Assembly (NCBI GenBank): GCA_031963005.1
Contig: JASSUL010000001.1
Location: 248,001-312,000, forward strand
DNA: 64,000 nt
Direction: 5' to 3'
Source: JASSUD01 sp031963005
GTDB taxonomy: Bacteria > Pseudomonadota > Gammaproteobacteria > Burkholderiales > Burkholderiaceae
Part shown: positions 53,825-62,463 of the stretch, piece by piece
Layout: each line of letters starts with the position of its first letter
Position numbering within the stretch: position 1 is the first letter of the stretch
Notes under the pieces: model-generated
The model's input: the letters and a program-made list of their open reading frames with translations, nothing else
What the model was told of the DNA's origin: nothing
Database searches by the model: none
Program-made: the position numbers and the translations under genes

Positions 53825-56800
53825 ATGTCTCAAAACGCAACCGCCTTATCCGCTCCTGTTACCGCTCCAGCCCCCTTTCTGCCCTGCCCTGCGCCACTGG
53901 TTAAGGCGGGCCAGCGCTTTGAGATTCGCGGCATGGAGACTTCTGCTGACGCATTAGCGATTGCAGGGTACTTCAGCGCGCATCGCGCACAGATGTCTCT
54001 GCTAGCGGTCATTTGCGCGACGGCAGCGGATGCGCAGCGCTTGCAAACCGAAATTGCCTACTTTGCACCGGACCTCCGCGTACGGCTTTTGCCCGACTGG
54101 GAAACACTGCCTTACGATACGTTTTCTCCGCATCAGGATTTAATTTCTCAGCGATTAGCCACTTTACATGATCTGAGCGAAAGCCGCTGTGAGATCCTTT
54201 TAATTCCTGCGATGACCGCACTCTATCGGCTGCCTCCCCGCGCCTTTATGGCGGCCTACACTTTTGAATTTACGCAGGCGCAGAAACTCGATGCACGCCA
54301 ACTCAAAGCGCAATTGGTCCTCGGAGGCTATGAGCATGTCAGCCAGGTTATGCGTCCAGGAGAATACTGCATCCGCGGCGGATTGATCGATTTATTTCCG
54401 ATGGGCTCTGCATTCCCGTATCGAATCGATCTTTTTGATGATGAAGTCGATACGATACGGGCATTTGATCCCGATACGCAAAGAAGCCTGCATGTAGTCC
54501 CTGAAGTGCGGCTCTTGCCAGGCCGTGAATTTCCCTTTGATGCCGCAGCACGGCAGGGTTTTCGTACGCGCTGGCGCGAAGCATTCGCTGGGGATCCCAG
54601 CCGTATTTCGATCTACCAAAATGTTAGCGAAGGGGTTCCTTTTGCGGGGATTGAATATTACCTGCCTCTCTTTTTTGAAGAAACAGCAACACTCTTTGAT
54701 TATCTGCCTCAGCAAAAGCAGCCTGCCCAACTGGCTTTTGTAGGCGAATTACGCCAGGTTATTGAGCGTTTTTCTGCCGATACGAAGCAACGCTATAGCT
54801 TTCTCTCACACCATCCCGATCGCCCTATCCTGCCGCCTGAGCGCTTATTTTTGTCGATCGATGATTTTTTCACGCTGGCGAAGCCGTTTGCACGGCTGGT
54901 TTTGTCTCCTCAGAATACGAATAAGCTTCAAGACACCCCAGCCACGCAGATACCTGCAGATACTCTTGAAAAAACCGACGATACAAACGCATCGCTATCG
55001 CCTGAGCACAACATCGCAGCAGACCTCCCCCTCAGCGAGTGCTGGAGTCTCCCTCTGCCGCGTCTCACGATAGATCGCCATGCCGAACATCCTCTAGGCG
55101 CACTCTCTGCATATCTAAAGACCCCTGCACAACGTGTCTTTATCGCCGCAGAATCGGCCGGTCGGCGTGAAACGCTCTGGCAATTGCTCAACGAAAACGC
55201 GCTTCAGCCCGCGCTCATTGATCATTTCCCGGATTTTCTCCATAGCGATGTGCCGTTTGCATTGGGCATCGCGCCTTTAGCTGCAGGCTTTGTACTGCCG
55301 CAACGCGCCCTAGCCTCTCCCCAACGACATAAAGAGCACCTCGATGCTTCGCAGCCGGTAATGCGTCTTACGCTGCTCACTGAGAATGAACTCTACGGAC
55401 CCGCAGCACGCCGCACTAAACGCCGACAGGAGCGCGCCAGTAATATCGATACGATGGTGCGCGATTTATCGGAACTCAAAATCAATGATCCCGTTGTGCA
55501 CAGTCAGCATGGTATCGCCCGCTATCGTGGGCTGATGACGATGGACTTAGGCACTGGAGAAACCGAGTTTTTGCATCTTGAATATGCGGATCATAGTAAG
55601 CTCTACGTGCCCATTGATCAGCTATTGATGATATCGCGGTATAGCGGTGCAAATCTTGATGATGTGCCTCTCCATACTTTAGGCTCCGGCCAGTGGGAAA
55701 AAGCACGACGACGCGCTGCTGCACAAGTACACGATACCGCCGCTGAGCTACTGGATTTATACGCCCGTCGCGCTGCACGTACTGGCTATGCATTCACGGT
55801 CGAGTCCCAGGCTTACGCCCAGTTCACCGAAGATTTTGGTTTTGAAGAAACTCCAGATCAAAATGCAGCGATTACGGCTGTGCTCAACGACATGACGTCT
55901 GGTCGGCCTATGGATCGACTCATTTGCGGCGATGTCGGTTTTGGAAAAACCGAAGTCGCGCTACGCGCGGCCTTTATTGCGGTTCAAAATGGTCGCCAAG
56001 TCGCTGTATTGGCTCCGACCACTTTGCTTGCAGAGCAACACTTTCAAACTTTCTCGGACCGCTTTGCTGCTTGGCCTATCCACGTTGCAGGATTGTCCCG
56101 CTTTAAATCGTCTAAAGATATTGCCAGCAGCATAGAGGCCATTAAAGCAGGCACCATCGACATTGCCATTGGAACGCATAAACTGCTGTCTTCCGATATT
56201 GCTTTTAAACAATTAGGTTTAGTGATTATCGATGAAGAGCATCGATTCGGCGTGCGACAAAAAGAAGCGCTGAAAGCACTGCGTGCCGAAGTGGATATTT
56301 TAACGCTCACGGCTACGCCTATTCCTCGCACGCTCAGCATGGCATTAGATGGCTTACGCGATTTCTCCGTCATCGCCACCGCGCCACAAAAACGTCTCTC
56401 TATTAAAACCTTTGTGCGTCGAGAAGATAAGAGTCTTATCCGTGAGGCGATCCTGCGCGAACTCAAACGGGGCGGTCAAGTCTATTTCCTGCACAACGCG
56501 GTTGATTCGATCGAAGAACGCAGAGCCGCGTTAGCGGGGCTGGTTCCTGAAGCGCGTATTGCCGTAGCACATGGACAAATGCACGAACGCGATCTAGAGC
56601 AAGTCATGCGCGACTTCATCGCACAACGCACCCATGTCCTACTCTGCACGACCATTATTGAAACAGGTATTGACGTTCCCAATGCGAATACGATTTTGAT
56701 CCAGCGCGCAGATACCTTTGGCTTGGCGCAATTACACCAGTTGCGCGGCCGTGTTGGTCGCTCTCATCACCAAGCGTATGCGTATTTGCTTGTCAACGAC

Positions 56801-57538
56801 CCAGACAATCTGACCAAGCAAGCGATGTTGCGCCTACAAGCCATCGAGCAGATGGAAGAATTAGGGTCTGGTTTCTACCTCGCGATGCACGATCTAGAGA
56901 TTCGCGGAGCGGGCCATATGTTGGGAGACAAACAGTCGGGGGAAATGCAGGCTATTGGATTCCAGTTGTACACGGATATGCTCAGCGAAGCCGTGAAAGC
57001 AATGCAAAGTGGCGAGGAACTCGATCTGACTGCGCCATTACACATCACCACAGAAATCAAACTGCACGTGAGCGCCATTTTACCCAGCGACTATTGCGCC
57101 GATATCCAAGAACGGCTCTCTCTCTACAAACGCTTAGCTAGCGGCAACACCGAAGACGAACTCATTCAGTTACAAGAAGAACTCATCGACCGCTTTGGCA
57201 AACTCCCTGCAGCAGCCCAAGCACTCCTAGAAACCCACCGCTTACGCATTGCCGCCGCACCTCTGGGCATCCTTAAAATCGACGCTACGCATACCACCGT
57301 GACGCTCCAATTTAAGCCCAAGCCACCGATGGATCCTGTGGACTTTTTACGCGTGGTTCAACAACGCCCCCACTGCAAAATCATAGGCTCGGACAAAATC
57401 CGCCTCGATATTCCACAGCCCGCTACTACAGAGGAGACTAACCCTGCAGCTATCGCAGATCTAGCGCCGCGTTTAACAGCATTGAAAGGATTATTTCAGG
57501 CTTTGGAGCCTATTATTCAACGAAAGCCTGGGAAATGA
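53825..57538 (+). CDS. mfd: Transcription-repair coupling factor Mfd
   Basis: DNA translocase that displaces stalled RNA polymerase and recruits UvrA. The 1,237-residue protein has a UvrB-like N-terminal module, the RNA-polymerase-interacting domain (DPVVHSQHGIARYRGL), and a RecG-like motor with Walker A G702-DVGFGKTE and Walker B D803-EEH, motif VI region and a C-terminal TRCF domain. About 80 residues longer than E. coli Mfd. Most of the excess is a Thr/Asp/Pro-rich insert (about 365-400, QNTNKLQDTPATQIPADTLE) before the DNA-binding module. Otherwise complete. Confidence 0.97.
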   Translation: MSQNATALSAPVTAPAPFLPCPAPLVKAGQRFEIRGMETSADALAIAGYFSAHRAQMSLLAVICATAADAQRLQTEIAYFAPDLRVRLLPDWETLPYDTFSPHQDLISQRLATLHDLSESRCEILLIPAMTALYRLPPRAFMAAYTFEFTQAQKLDARQLKAQLVLGGYEHVSQVMRPGEYCIRGGLIDLFPMGSAFPYRIDLFDDEVDTIRAFDPDTQRSLHVVPEVRLLPGREFPFDAAARQGFRTRWREAFAGDPSRISIYQNVSEGVPFAGIEYYLPLFFEETATLFDYLPQQKQPAQLAFVGELRQVIERFSADTKQRYSFLSHHPDRPILPPERLFLSIDDFFTLAKPFARLVLSPQNTNKLQDTPATQIPADTLEKTDDTNASLSPEHNIAADLPLSECWSLPLPRLTIDRHAEHPLGALSAYLKTPAQRVFIAAESAGRRETLWQLLNENALQPALIDHFPDFLHSDVPFALGIAPLAAGFVLPQRALASPQRHKEHLDASQPVMRLTLLTENELYGPAARRTKRRQERASNIDTMVRDLSELKINDPVVHSQHGIARYRGLMTMDLGTGETEFLHLEYADHSKLYVPIDQLLMISRYSGANLDDVPLHTLGSGQWEKARRRAAAQVHDTAAELLDLYARRAARTGYAFTVESQAYAQFTEDFGFEETPDQNAAITAVLNDMTSGRPMDRLICGDVGFGKTEVALRAAFIAVQNGRQVAVLAPTTLLAEQHFQTFSDRFAAWPIHVAGLSRFKSSKDIASSIEAIKAGTIDIAIGTHKLLSSDIAFKQLGLVIIDEEHRFGVRQKEALKALRAEVDILTLTATPIPRTLSMALDGLRDFSVIATAPQKRLSIKTFVRREDKSLIREAILRELKRGGQVYFLHNAVDSIEERRAALAGLVPEARIAVAHGQMHERDLEQVMRDFIAQRTHVLLCTTIIETGIDVPNANTILIQRADTFGLAQLHQLRGRVGRSHHQAYAYLLVNDPDNLTKQAMLRLQAIEQMEELGSGFYLAMHDLEIRGAGHMLGDKQSGEMQAIGFQLYTDMLSEAVKAMQSGEELDLTAPLHITTEIKLHVSAILPSDYCADIQERLSLYKRLASGNTEDELIQLQEELIDRFGKLPAAAQALLETHRLRIAAAPLGILKIDATHTTVTLQFKPKPPMDPVDFLRVVQQRPHCKIIGSDKIRLDIPQPATTEETNPAAIADLAPRLTALKGLFQALEPIIQRKPGK

Positions 57539-57593
57539 TTCAAAAGTGTATAGCAAGCTAATGGCCCCTATTTGCTGCTAAAGAAAGACGATT

Positions 57594-57670
57594 AGACTTC
57601 TTTCGAAACCCTGTATCGGCGTCATTCCTCCCAACCTACCATACTAGCTACTCGGTTTCGAAAAAAGTCT
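57594..57670. repeat. Palindromic element after mfd
   Basis: AGACTTCTTTCGAAACCCTG at the left and CGGTTTCGAAAAAAGTCT at the right are inverted copies. The interior CCCAACCTACCATAC matches the 30090 element. The shortest member of its family here. Confidence 0.8.
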
Positions 57671-57697
57671 ATTATTCGCAGTGGCGTATGTCAACGA

Positions 57698-57847
57698 CTA
57701 TCGTATCCACTCGATTTGCCGCCGTAGCACAGGCATAGGTTCACTCCCACCCAAAGCAGCCAAACGTCGTGCATGCTCACATTCAATGAACGCTTTTAGG
57801 GCCTCTTGAACCAAGGTCGATTTTTCTTTTAATCCGCTTAAAGTCGG
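57698..57847 (-). pseudogene. vapB: Fragment of a VapB-type antitoxin
   Basis: The minus frame reads LSGLKEKSTLVQEALKAFIE, then CEHARRLAALGGSEP, matching the C-terminal two thirds of the VapB-type antitoxin family (GxKEKTALVREGLRALIERE, SARRLARLGGSEP). The N-terminal DNA-binding strand and a start codon are missing, because the OmpW gene begins its 3' end there. No vapC toxin follows; a palindromic element does. Confidence 0.65.
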
Positions 57848-57850
57848 CGT

Positions 57851-58555
57851 TTAAAACCGATACCCTACATTCAAATACGTAATAACGGGATTCACCTTCA
57901 AACTCGCTTCTGAATTTTGTGTCACTTGCTCATTGACCTTTGTTTTCAGTTTAGCGGTGGTGCGAAGCGGCATATACGATACCGACAATCCGCCAAACCA
58001 ATGCTCACTCCATTGATAGGACACCCCTGCATTAAAAATGGGGCTCCACGCATTCTTTGCAGAAGCCGTGGTGGGACCATGCAATACGGTCTCTAAAGCG
58101 GGGTTAGTAATACGGACGTTCTTAAACCATACTCGGCTCACCCCTACCCCCAAGTAAGGCCGCAAACGGGTACTTGCATCAAAGAAGTAGTATTTCAGTA
58201 AAAGCGTAGGGCTTAATTGACGCACGCTGCCAATTTTTCCTAATGGGCTAAGCTCTCCTGCCCCTTTCAAGTCAAATTTGGGCGGAAGACCTAGCACCAA
58301 CTCACTGGCCACGTTATCTGTTACAAAATAAGTAGCAGATACACCCACGCTATCTGCATTACTCACAGAGGCCCCTGTATGGGGTTTCTCTCCGACAACA
58401 GGGCCCGTCAACGTCAATGGACCGCTGCTATCACGGGTTATGAAATGCAGCCACCCTGCACTTAATAATAGACTTCCCGCTGTTTGCGCTTGAGCTGCGC
58501 ACGCGCAGGTGCACAAAAGGCAGCCTGCGACAATAGATTTCAATTTCATATCCAT
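57851..58555 (-). CDS. OmpW family outer-membrane protein
   Basis: An 8-strand beta-barrel porin of about 234 residues. From ATG 58555 a signal peptide (KLKSIVAGCLLCTCACAAQA) ends before QTAGSLLLSAGWL. Family marks include the extended periplasm-facing start, VSATYFVTDNVASELVLGLP, LKYYFFDASTRLRPYLGVGV and the terminal strand VITYLNVGYRF with Phe at the end, as required for BAM-dependent insertion. An alternative start is ATG 58549. Ligand is unknown; family members move small hydrophobic compounds. Stands alone. Confidence 0.9.
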   Translation of the reverse strand: MDMKLKSIVAGCLLCTCACAAQAQTAGSLLLSAGWLHFITRDSSGPLTLTGPVVGEKPHTGASVSNADSVGVSATYFVTDNVASELVLGLPPKFDLKGAGELSPLGKIGSVRQLSPTLLLKYYFFDASTRLRPYLGVGVSRVWFKNVRITNPALETVLHGPTTASAKNAWSPIFNAGVSYQWSEHWFGGLSVSYMPLRTTAKLKTKVNEQVTQNSEASLKVNPVITYLNVGYRF

Positions 58556-58639
58556 CAATCTTATCGTTATTCAAGTATAGGGATCACCAGCAACAGCTAT
58601 AGATCCGCAGAACAATAGATTGTGTGTAAAAAAAATAAA

Positions 58640-58668
58640 GCCAAACAGTTTTAAATACCCTGTTTGGC
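58640..58668 (-). terminator. Intrinsic terminator after dgt
   Basis: GCCAAACAG (58640-58648) and CTGTTTGGC (58660-58668) pair perfectly; on the minus strand the stem runs into TTTATTTTTTTT. About 100 nt past the dgt stop. On the + strand a T-run also follows, so it may work both ways. Confidence 0.8.
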
Positions 58669-58771
58669 TTGCAGTTTTTTCGTATTCGAAATACGGGTCT
58701 TAGAGTCTGCTCCACAAAGCTATGCAACCAGTCTGCCCACTTTGCATCGGGTGCGTCGCATCGACCTACTT

Positions 58772-59941
58772 TTACACAGACTCCTGCATATCGCAGACAA
58801 AAAGTCGTTGATATTCCTTAATCGCGTAGCGATCTGTCATCCCTGCGATGTAATGGGCAATGAATCGAGGTTGGAGGAAAGGATCCTGTGTTTGATATTC
58901 GGGCGGAAGCAAGCGGCTATCTTTTTTAAATGCGTCAAAAATAGCGGTGATCATGTGTTGCGCTTTATTCGCCATACGCAATACCTGATAATGTCGATAC
59001 AGGTTCTTAAAGAGAAAACGTTTGAGTTGTATCGCATGCTGGGCCATTTCCGCGCTGTAAGCGACTAAAGGCGGAGCCTCTCGTACGGCATCTGGGGAAT
59101 CGGGCGCATATTGTCTGAGATTGGCTTGTGTGGTGGTGATCAAGTCCACGATTAAGGCATTGATCATACGTCGCACGGTCTCATGAATAAGGCGACGTCC
59201 TGGCAATCCTGGATAAGTCTGCTCAGCCTCTTGGTAATGTATACGCCATAAATCTAATACCTCGAGCTGTTCTAATTGGAGCAGACCAGAACGTAAACCA
59301 TCGTCAATATCATGATTGTTATAGGCGATTTCATCCGCAAAATTCGCGATTTGTGCTTCCAGCGCGGGTTGCTTGCCGTTTAAAAAGCGCGCTCCCACAT
59401 CCCCTAAATGCAAGGCCTTTTCATGAGTGCAGTGCTTTAGAATGCCTTCGCGCGTTTCAAAACAAAGATTTAAACCTTTAAACGCGCCATATCGCTCCTC
59501 AAGCTCATCAATAATGGTCAGGCTTTGCAAATTGTGCTCAAACCCCCCATATTCCCGCATACAAGCATTGAGCGCGTCTTGACCGGTATGGCCAAAAGGT
59601 GTGTGCCCCAAGTCATGCGCTAGCGAGATCGCTTCTACGAGGTCTTCGTTAGTCCGTAACTGGCGAGAGATCGAACGGGCAATTTGTGCGACTTCTAAAC
59701 TATGCGTGAGGCGGGTACGGAATAAATCCCCCTCATGATTCACAAACACCTGGGTTTTATATTCCAAGCGACGAAAAGCCGCGCAGTGAATAATGCGATC
59801 ACGGTCACGTTGAAACTCGGTGCGTGCATTCGGCATAGGTTCAAAGTAGCGCCGCCCTCGTGAGTACTTAGAATGTGACGCATAACAGGCAAGATGCGCT
59901 TCTAAATCAGGAAAATCATGCACATTTTGGTCTGTGTTCAT
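58772..59941 (-). CDS. dgt: Deoxyguanosinetriphosphate triphosphohydrolase-like protein
   Basis: An HD-domain dNTPase that releases triphosphate from deoxynucleotides. The 389-residue protein has H80 in RLTHSLEVAQIAR, the H109-D110 pair in AHDLGHTPFGHTG and the later DEIAYNNHDIDDGL with the fourth ligand. Length and order fit the short (class 2, dGTPase-like) group. In relatives it follows aroB; here upstream DNA is a repeat element and a group II intron scrap, so synteny is broken. Confidence 0.94.
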   Translation of the reverse strand: MNTDQNVHDFPDLEAHLACYASHSKYSRGRRYFEPMPNARTEFQRDRDRIIHCAAFRRLEYKTQVFVNHEGDLFRTRLTHSLEVAQIARSISRQLRTNEDLVEAISLAHDLGHTPFGHTGQDALNACMREYGGFEHNLQSLTIIDELEERYGAFKGLNLCFETREGILKHCTHEKALHLGDVGARFLNGKQPALEAQIANFADEIAYNNHDIDDGLRSGLLQLEQLEVLDLWRIHYQEAEQTYPGLPGRRLIHETVRRMINALIVDLITTTQANLRQYAPDSPDAVREAPPLVAYSAEMAQHAIQLKRFLFKNLYRHYQVLRMANKAQHMITAIFDAFKKDSRLLPPEYQTQDPFLQPRFIAHYIAGMTDRYAIKEYQRLFVCDMQESV

Positions 59942-60012
59942 ACCTCACACTCCGGCAAAAAAAGGGGGGAATTAGCCATAAACCTCCATAAATGGGGCCT
60001 TATGGCATATAT

Positions 60013-60161
60013 TAGGGCGTGTCTTTAATGCTCCCCAAGGGTTCCTATTTGGGGGAGCAGGAGCACAGGGACCGGAACTGTACTTTTTGTACAGTGAGGA
60101 TCCCGAGCACCCCACGACTGCAAAGATAGGCCCTTGGGGGGTATTGAGGACATGCCCTAGA
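60013..60161. repeat. Palindromic element upstream of dgt
   Basis: Edges TTAGGGCGTGTCTTTAATG and GGACATGCCCTAG with inner CCCCAAGGG/CCCTTGGGG form inverted arms. The core, on the minus strand, is the same GTGCTCGGGATCCTCACTGT and TACAAAAAGTACAGTTCCGG sequence found at 40901 and 53373, here inverted. Confidence 0.8.
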
Positions 60162-60292
60162 TCAAGGATGCCATATATCTATTCTTTATCAACATATTGA
60201 ACGAAGATTTTTCTAAAATTCCCAAATGAAAAGCCTTCATTTTTGACCCTTGACCCTGACCCAATAGCAGGACAGCACGGCATCTTTGAACC

Positions 60293-60478
60293 GCCTTTAA
60301 TATCTCCTTTCCGTACCCATTGTGCGGCATCTTTACGGGCAAGACATTTGAAGCACTGTTCTATAACATCTGCTATCCCATGTTTAGGCCGAGATCCATA
60401 GGAGTTCGGATCCGCTGTACTTTCCACAATGGGCTCGAGAGCGAGCTTGCATCGCTCTAGCGCATACTGGGAATGCAT
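60293..60478 (-). pseudogene. Fragment of a group II intron reverse transcriptase/maturase
   Basis: The minus frame reads MHSQYALERCKLALEPIVES, then TADPNSYGSRPKHGIADVIE, then QCFKCLARKDAAQWVRKGDI, clearly RT domains 2-3 of group II intron ORFs ((S/T)DxNSYGFRPKRS, AQWxLEGDIKG). Only about 62 of roughly 450 residues remain; the YADD catalytic block and the maturase domain are missing and no intron RNA domains V/VI were seen. A dead mobile-element scrap. Confidence 0.8.
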
Positions 60479-60614
60479 AGCGGACACATGCCTGGATATG
60501 ATGGAGCAATTGGTCTTATCTAGTCTAGTTATATTTCTCCTGTAAGACAGAAATTCAAACAACTTTCAGGTCGCACCGATTCATAGACATCGCTTCAATT
60601 TTCTAGTCTGCAAA

Positions 60615-61658
60615 TCAGCATAATAATTCTTTTTCCTCAGCAATCAGCTTAAACAGAGTGCGACGCGCACGAATAGCTGCGCCATCTATCGGTAGCAAAA
60701 CAGGCTGCAAAGACATAAATTCACGCTCTCCCATTATTTGTTGCTGCGCTTCTAAGATAGGGCAATCTTCTACGTTAAAGGCAAAAACAGCATTATTGAC
60801 CGCGCCTTGGACAAATTTTTGACCTGCTTCGCCTGTTTCTTTGGGTAGCCCTGCCGCAAAAAATTGATGGGTAGTGGTTTCGGTTTCAGGAGTTAAACAT
60901 TGTGCGGACTCGACAATAGGGCTCAGCCTTTCAGTAGTTCCGCTGCGGGTCACTTCAATAACCAGGGTAAAGAAGCCCGGTGCTTCCCAACGTGCTTCAA
61001 ACAGACGATCTATCAATACGCCTTCTGGAATACCCCGTATTTTGGCGACAGGGGCTGGCGGCTCTTCTTGAAAAACACGGCGCTTTGACCAAACAACATT
61101 GCCTTTTTGCTTAAATTCTATTTGACCATTTGCCACTTTTTCGGTGCCCACGCTACCAGGATGCACAAATTGTATGTGGCTGAAATCCAGATTATTCTCG
61201 GCAATCAACATATAGTTCGCTTTGATATAAGCATGACTATGTGCCGTGACACGGTAGGTTGGGTCTATAAAATTAAAGTCGGGTAATAGAGAGGCATCCG
61301 CTCGCTCTGGCTCGCCCGGCCAAATCCAGATAGCGCCAAAACGCTCAATGATAGGATAAGAGCGCACCTTCAGATTCTTTGGAATATGCCCATCACCATG
61401 CGGATTGTGCATACACCGGCGGCCATCTGAGCCAAAAGCTAAGCCGTGATAGGGGCATTCAACCGAGCCTTGCTTTAAGCGCCCTTTATGCAATGGTGCA
61501 AAGCGATGCGGACAAATATTAGAAAGCGCAACCGGCGCGCCTGAGGGTTCACGATAAAGCAACACGGGGGCGTTGAGAATCGTGCGTGTGAAAAGCTGAT
61601 CGGTTGATAATTCCTCGGCCCAAGCCGCGATGTACCAAGCGTTATGTAAAAACGGCAT
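60615..61658 (-). CDS. Rieske non-heme iron oxygenase, vanillate demethylase-like
   Basis: A 347-residue ring-hydroxylating or O-demethylating oxygenase component. The Rieske [2Fe-2S] site is C49-P-H51 and C68-P-Y-H71; the mononuclear iron site is N155-x2-D158-x2-H161-x4-H166, with an Asp further on near residue 297. This layout is that of VanA/toluate-sulfonate monooxygenase-type proteins. No reductase (VanB) gene is adjacent, and none is in the window, so electrons must come from elsewhere. Substrate cannot be told from sequence. In a reduced genome the retention of such an enzyme is notable. Confidence 0.88.
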   Translation of the reverse strand: MPFLHNAWYIAAWAEELSTDQLFTRTILNAPVLLYREPSGAPVALSNICPHRFAPLHKGRLKQGSVECPYHGLAFGSDGRRCMHNPHGDGHIPKNLKVRSYPIIERFGAIWIWPGEPERADASLLPDFNFIDPTYRVTAHSHAYIKANYMLIAENNLDFSHIQFVHPGSVGTEKVANGQIEFKQKGNVVWSKRRVFQEEPPAPVAKIRGIPEGVLIDRLFEARWEAPGFFTLVIEVTRSGTTERLSPIVESAQCLTPETETTTHQFFAAGLPKETGEAGQKFVQGAVNNAVFAFNVEDCPILEAQQQIMGEREFMSLQPVLLPIDGAAIRARRTLFKLIAEEKELLC

Positions 61659-61895
61659 GAGGCTCCCTTATCTTTGATTTATTATTGATATGTCGCTGTA
61701 ACGCGGCCTTACTGTAATTTTTTTTAATGAACTACAGGCTCATTTTAAAAGTTGTATGGACGAGAGAAATTCAATAATTATCAAGTCAAGCGACAAGATG
61801 GTAAGCCTCAAGCGTTTTGCAGCGCCTGCTAATCTTCCCGTTTTTAATAAGTTTTAAAAGTAGAAAATTAAGCGTCATGACCCTGTAACCCTAAG

Positions 61896-62332
61896 CCATG
61901 TATTTATCGCTGCTTCATTGCGCACAAAGCAGATTATTACCGCCTACTGCTAGAAGTCACTCGCGCACAAGCTTGGGACCATGGTTAGTATTTATGCTAC
62001 AGGCAGTAGCAGAAACATCGCAGTGGACCACTGCCAAAATCGCGGCGATTCGCAGCTTAGTCGAACACACCACCGAATATGTACGCATCCACCTGCCCAA
62101 GATATATAGTCGTGAACTCGTCGATGTCATCTTCGAGCAGCCCTACTGCCGTATCGCTAATCTAGTGGAAAAGAATATTGCTCAACGACAAGCGGCTTCG
62201 CGCTATCTAAAAGATCTAGCCAAACTGGGTGTACTGCGTGAAATGCAATACGGCAAAGAAAAACTCTTTGTTAACCCAAAACTAATGCGGTTATTGAGTC
62301 ACGACAGTAATCAGTATGTGCGCTATAGGTAG
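61896..62332 (+). pseudogene. Frameshifted C-terminal fragment of a Fic-family protein
   Basis: The first frame gives FIAHKADYYRLLLEVTRAQA; near 61975 one base is missing and the match continues in the next frame as PWLVFMLQAVAETSQWTTAK, then the winged-helix-like tail with PKIYSRELVDVIFEQPYCRI and NLVEKNIAQRQAASRYL. This is the C-terminal end of long Fic proteins (Fic domain followed by HTH). The AMP-transferase motif HPFxxGNGR lies in the missing N-terminal part. The stop codon coincides with the edge of a repeat element. Confidence 0.75.
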
Positions 62333-62463
62333 ATTGGGGTGATAAAGGAACCCCAACAGGCACGCCATGAAGTCCTTGATGATCCGTTTATGATTATCTA
62401 AAAGCAAAAATTAAAAGGCAGCGGTATGCATTGTTGGGGTTCGTGCCTCACCACCAACCTACC
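62328..62463. repeat. Repeat element joining the Fic fragment and the SGNH gene
   Basis: GATGATCCGTTTATGATTATC, AAAAGGCAGCGGTATGCATT and GTTGGGGTTCGTGCC closely match the interior of the 30090 element (30185-30255). Weak inverted ends GTAGATTGGGGTGA and CACCACCAACCTAC are present. Both flanking stop codons, of the Fic fragment and of the SGNH gene, fall in its ends. Confidence 0.65.
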
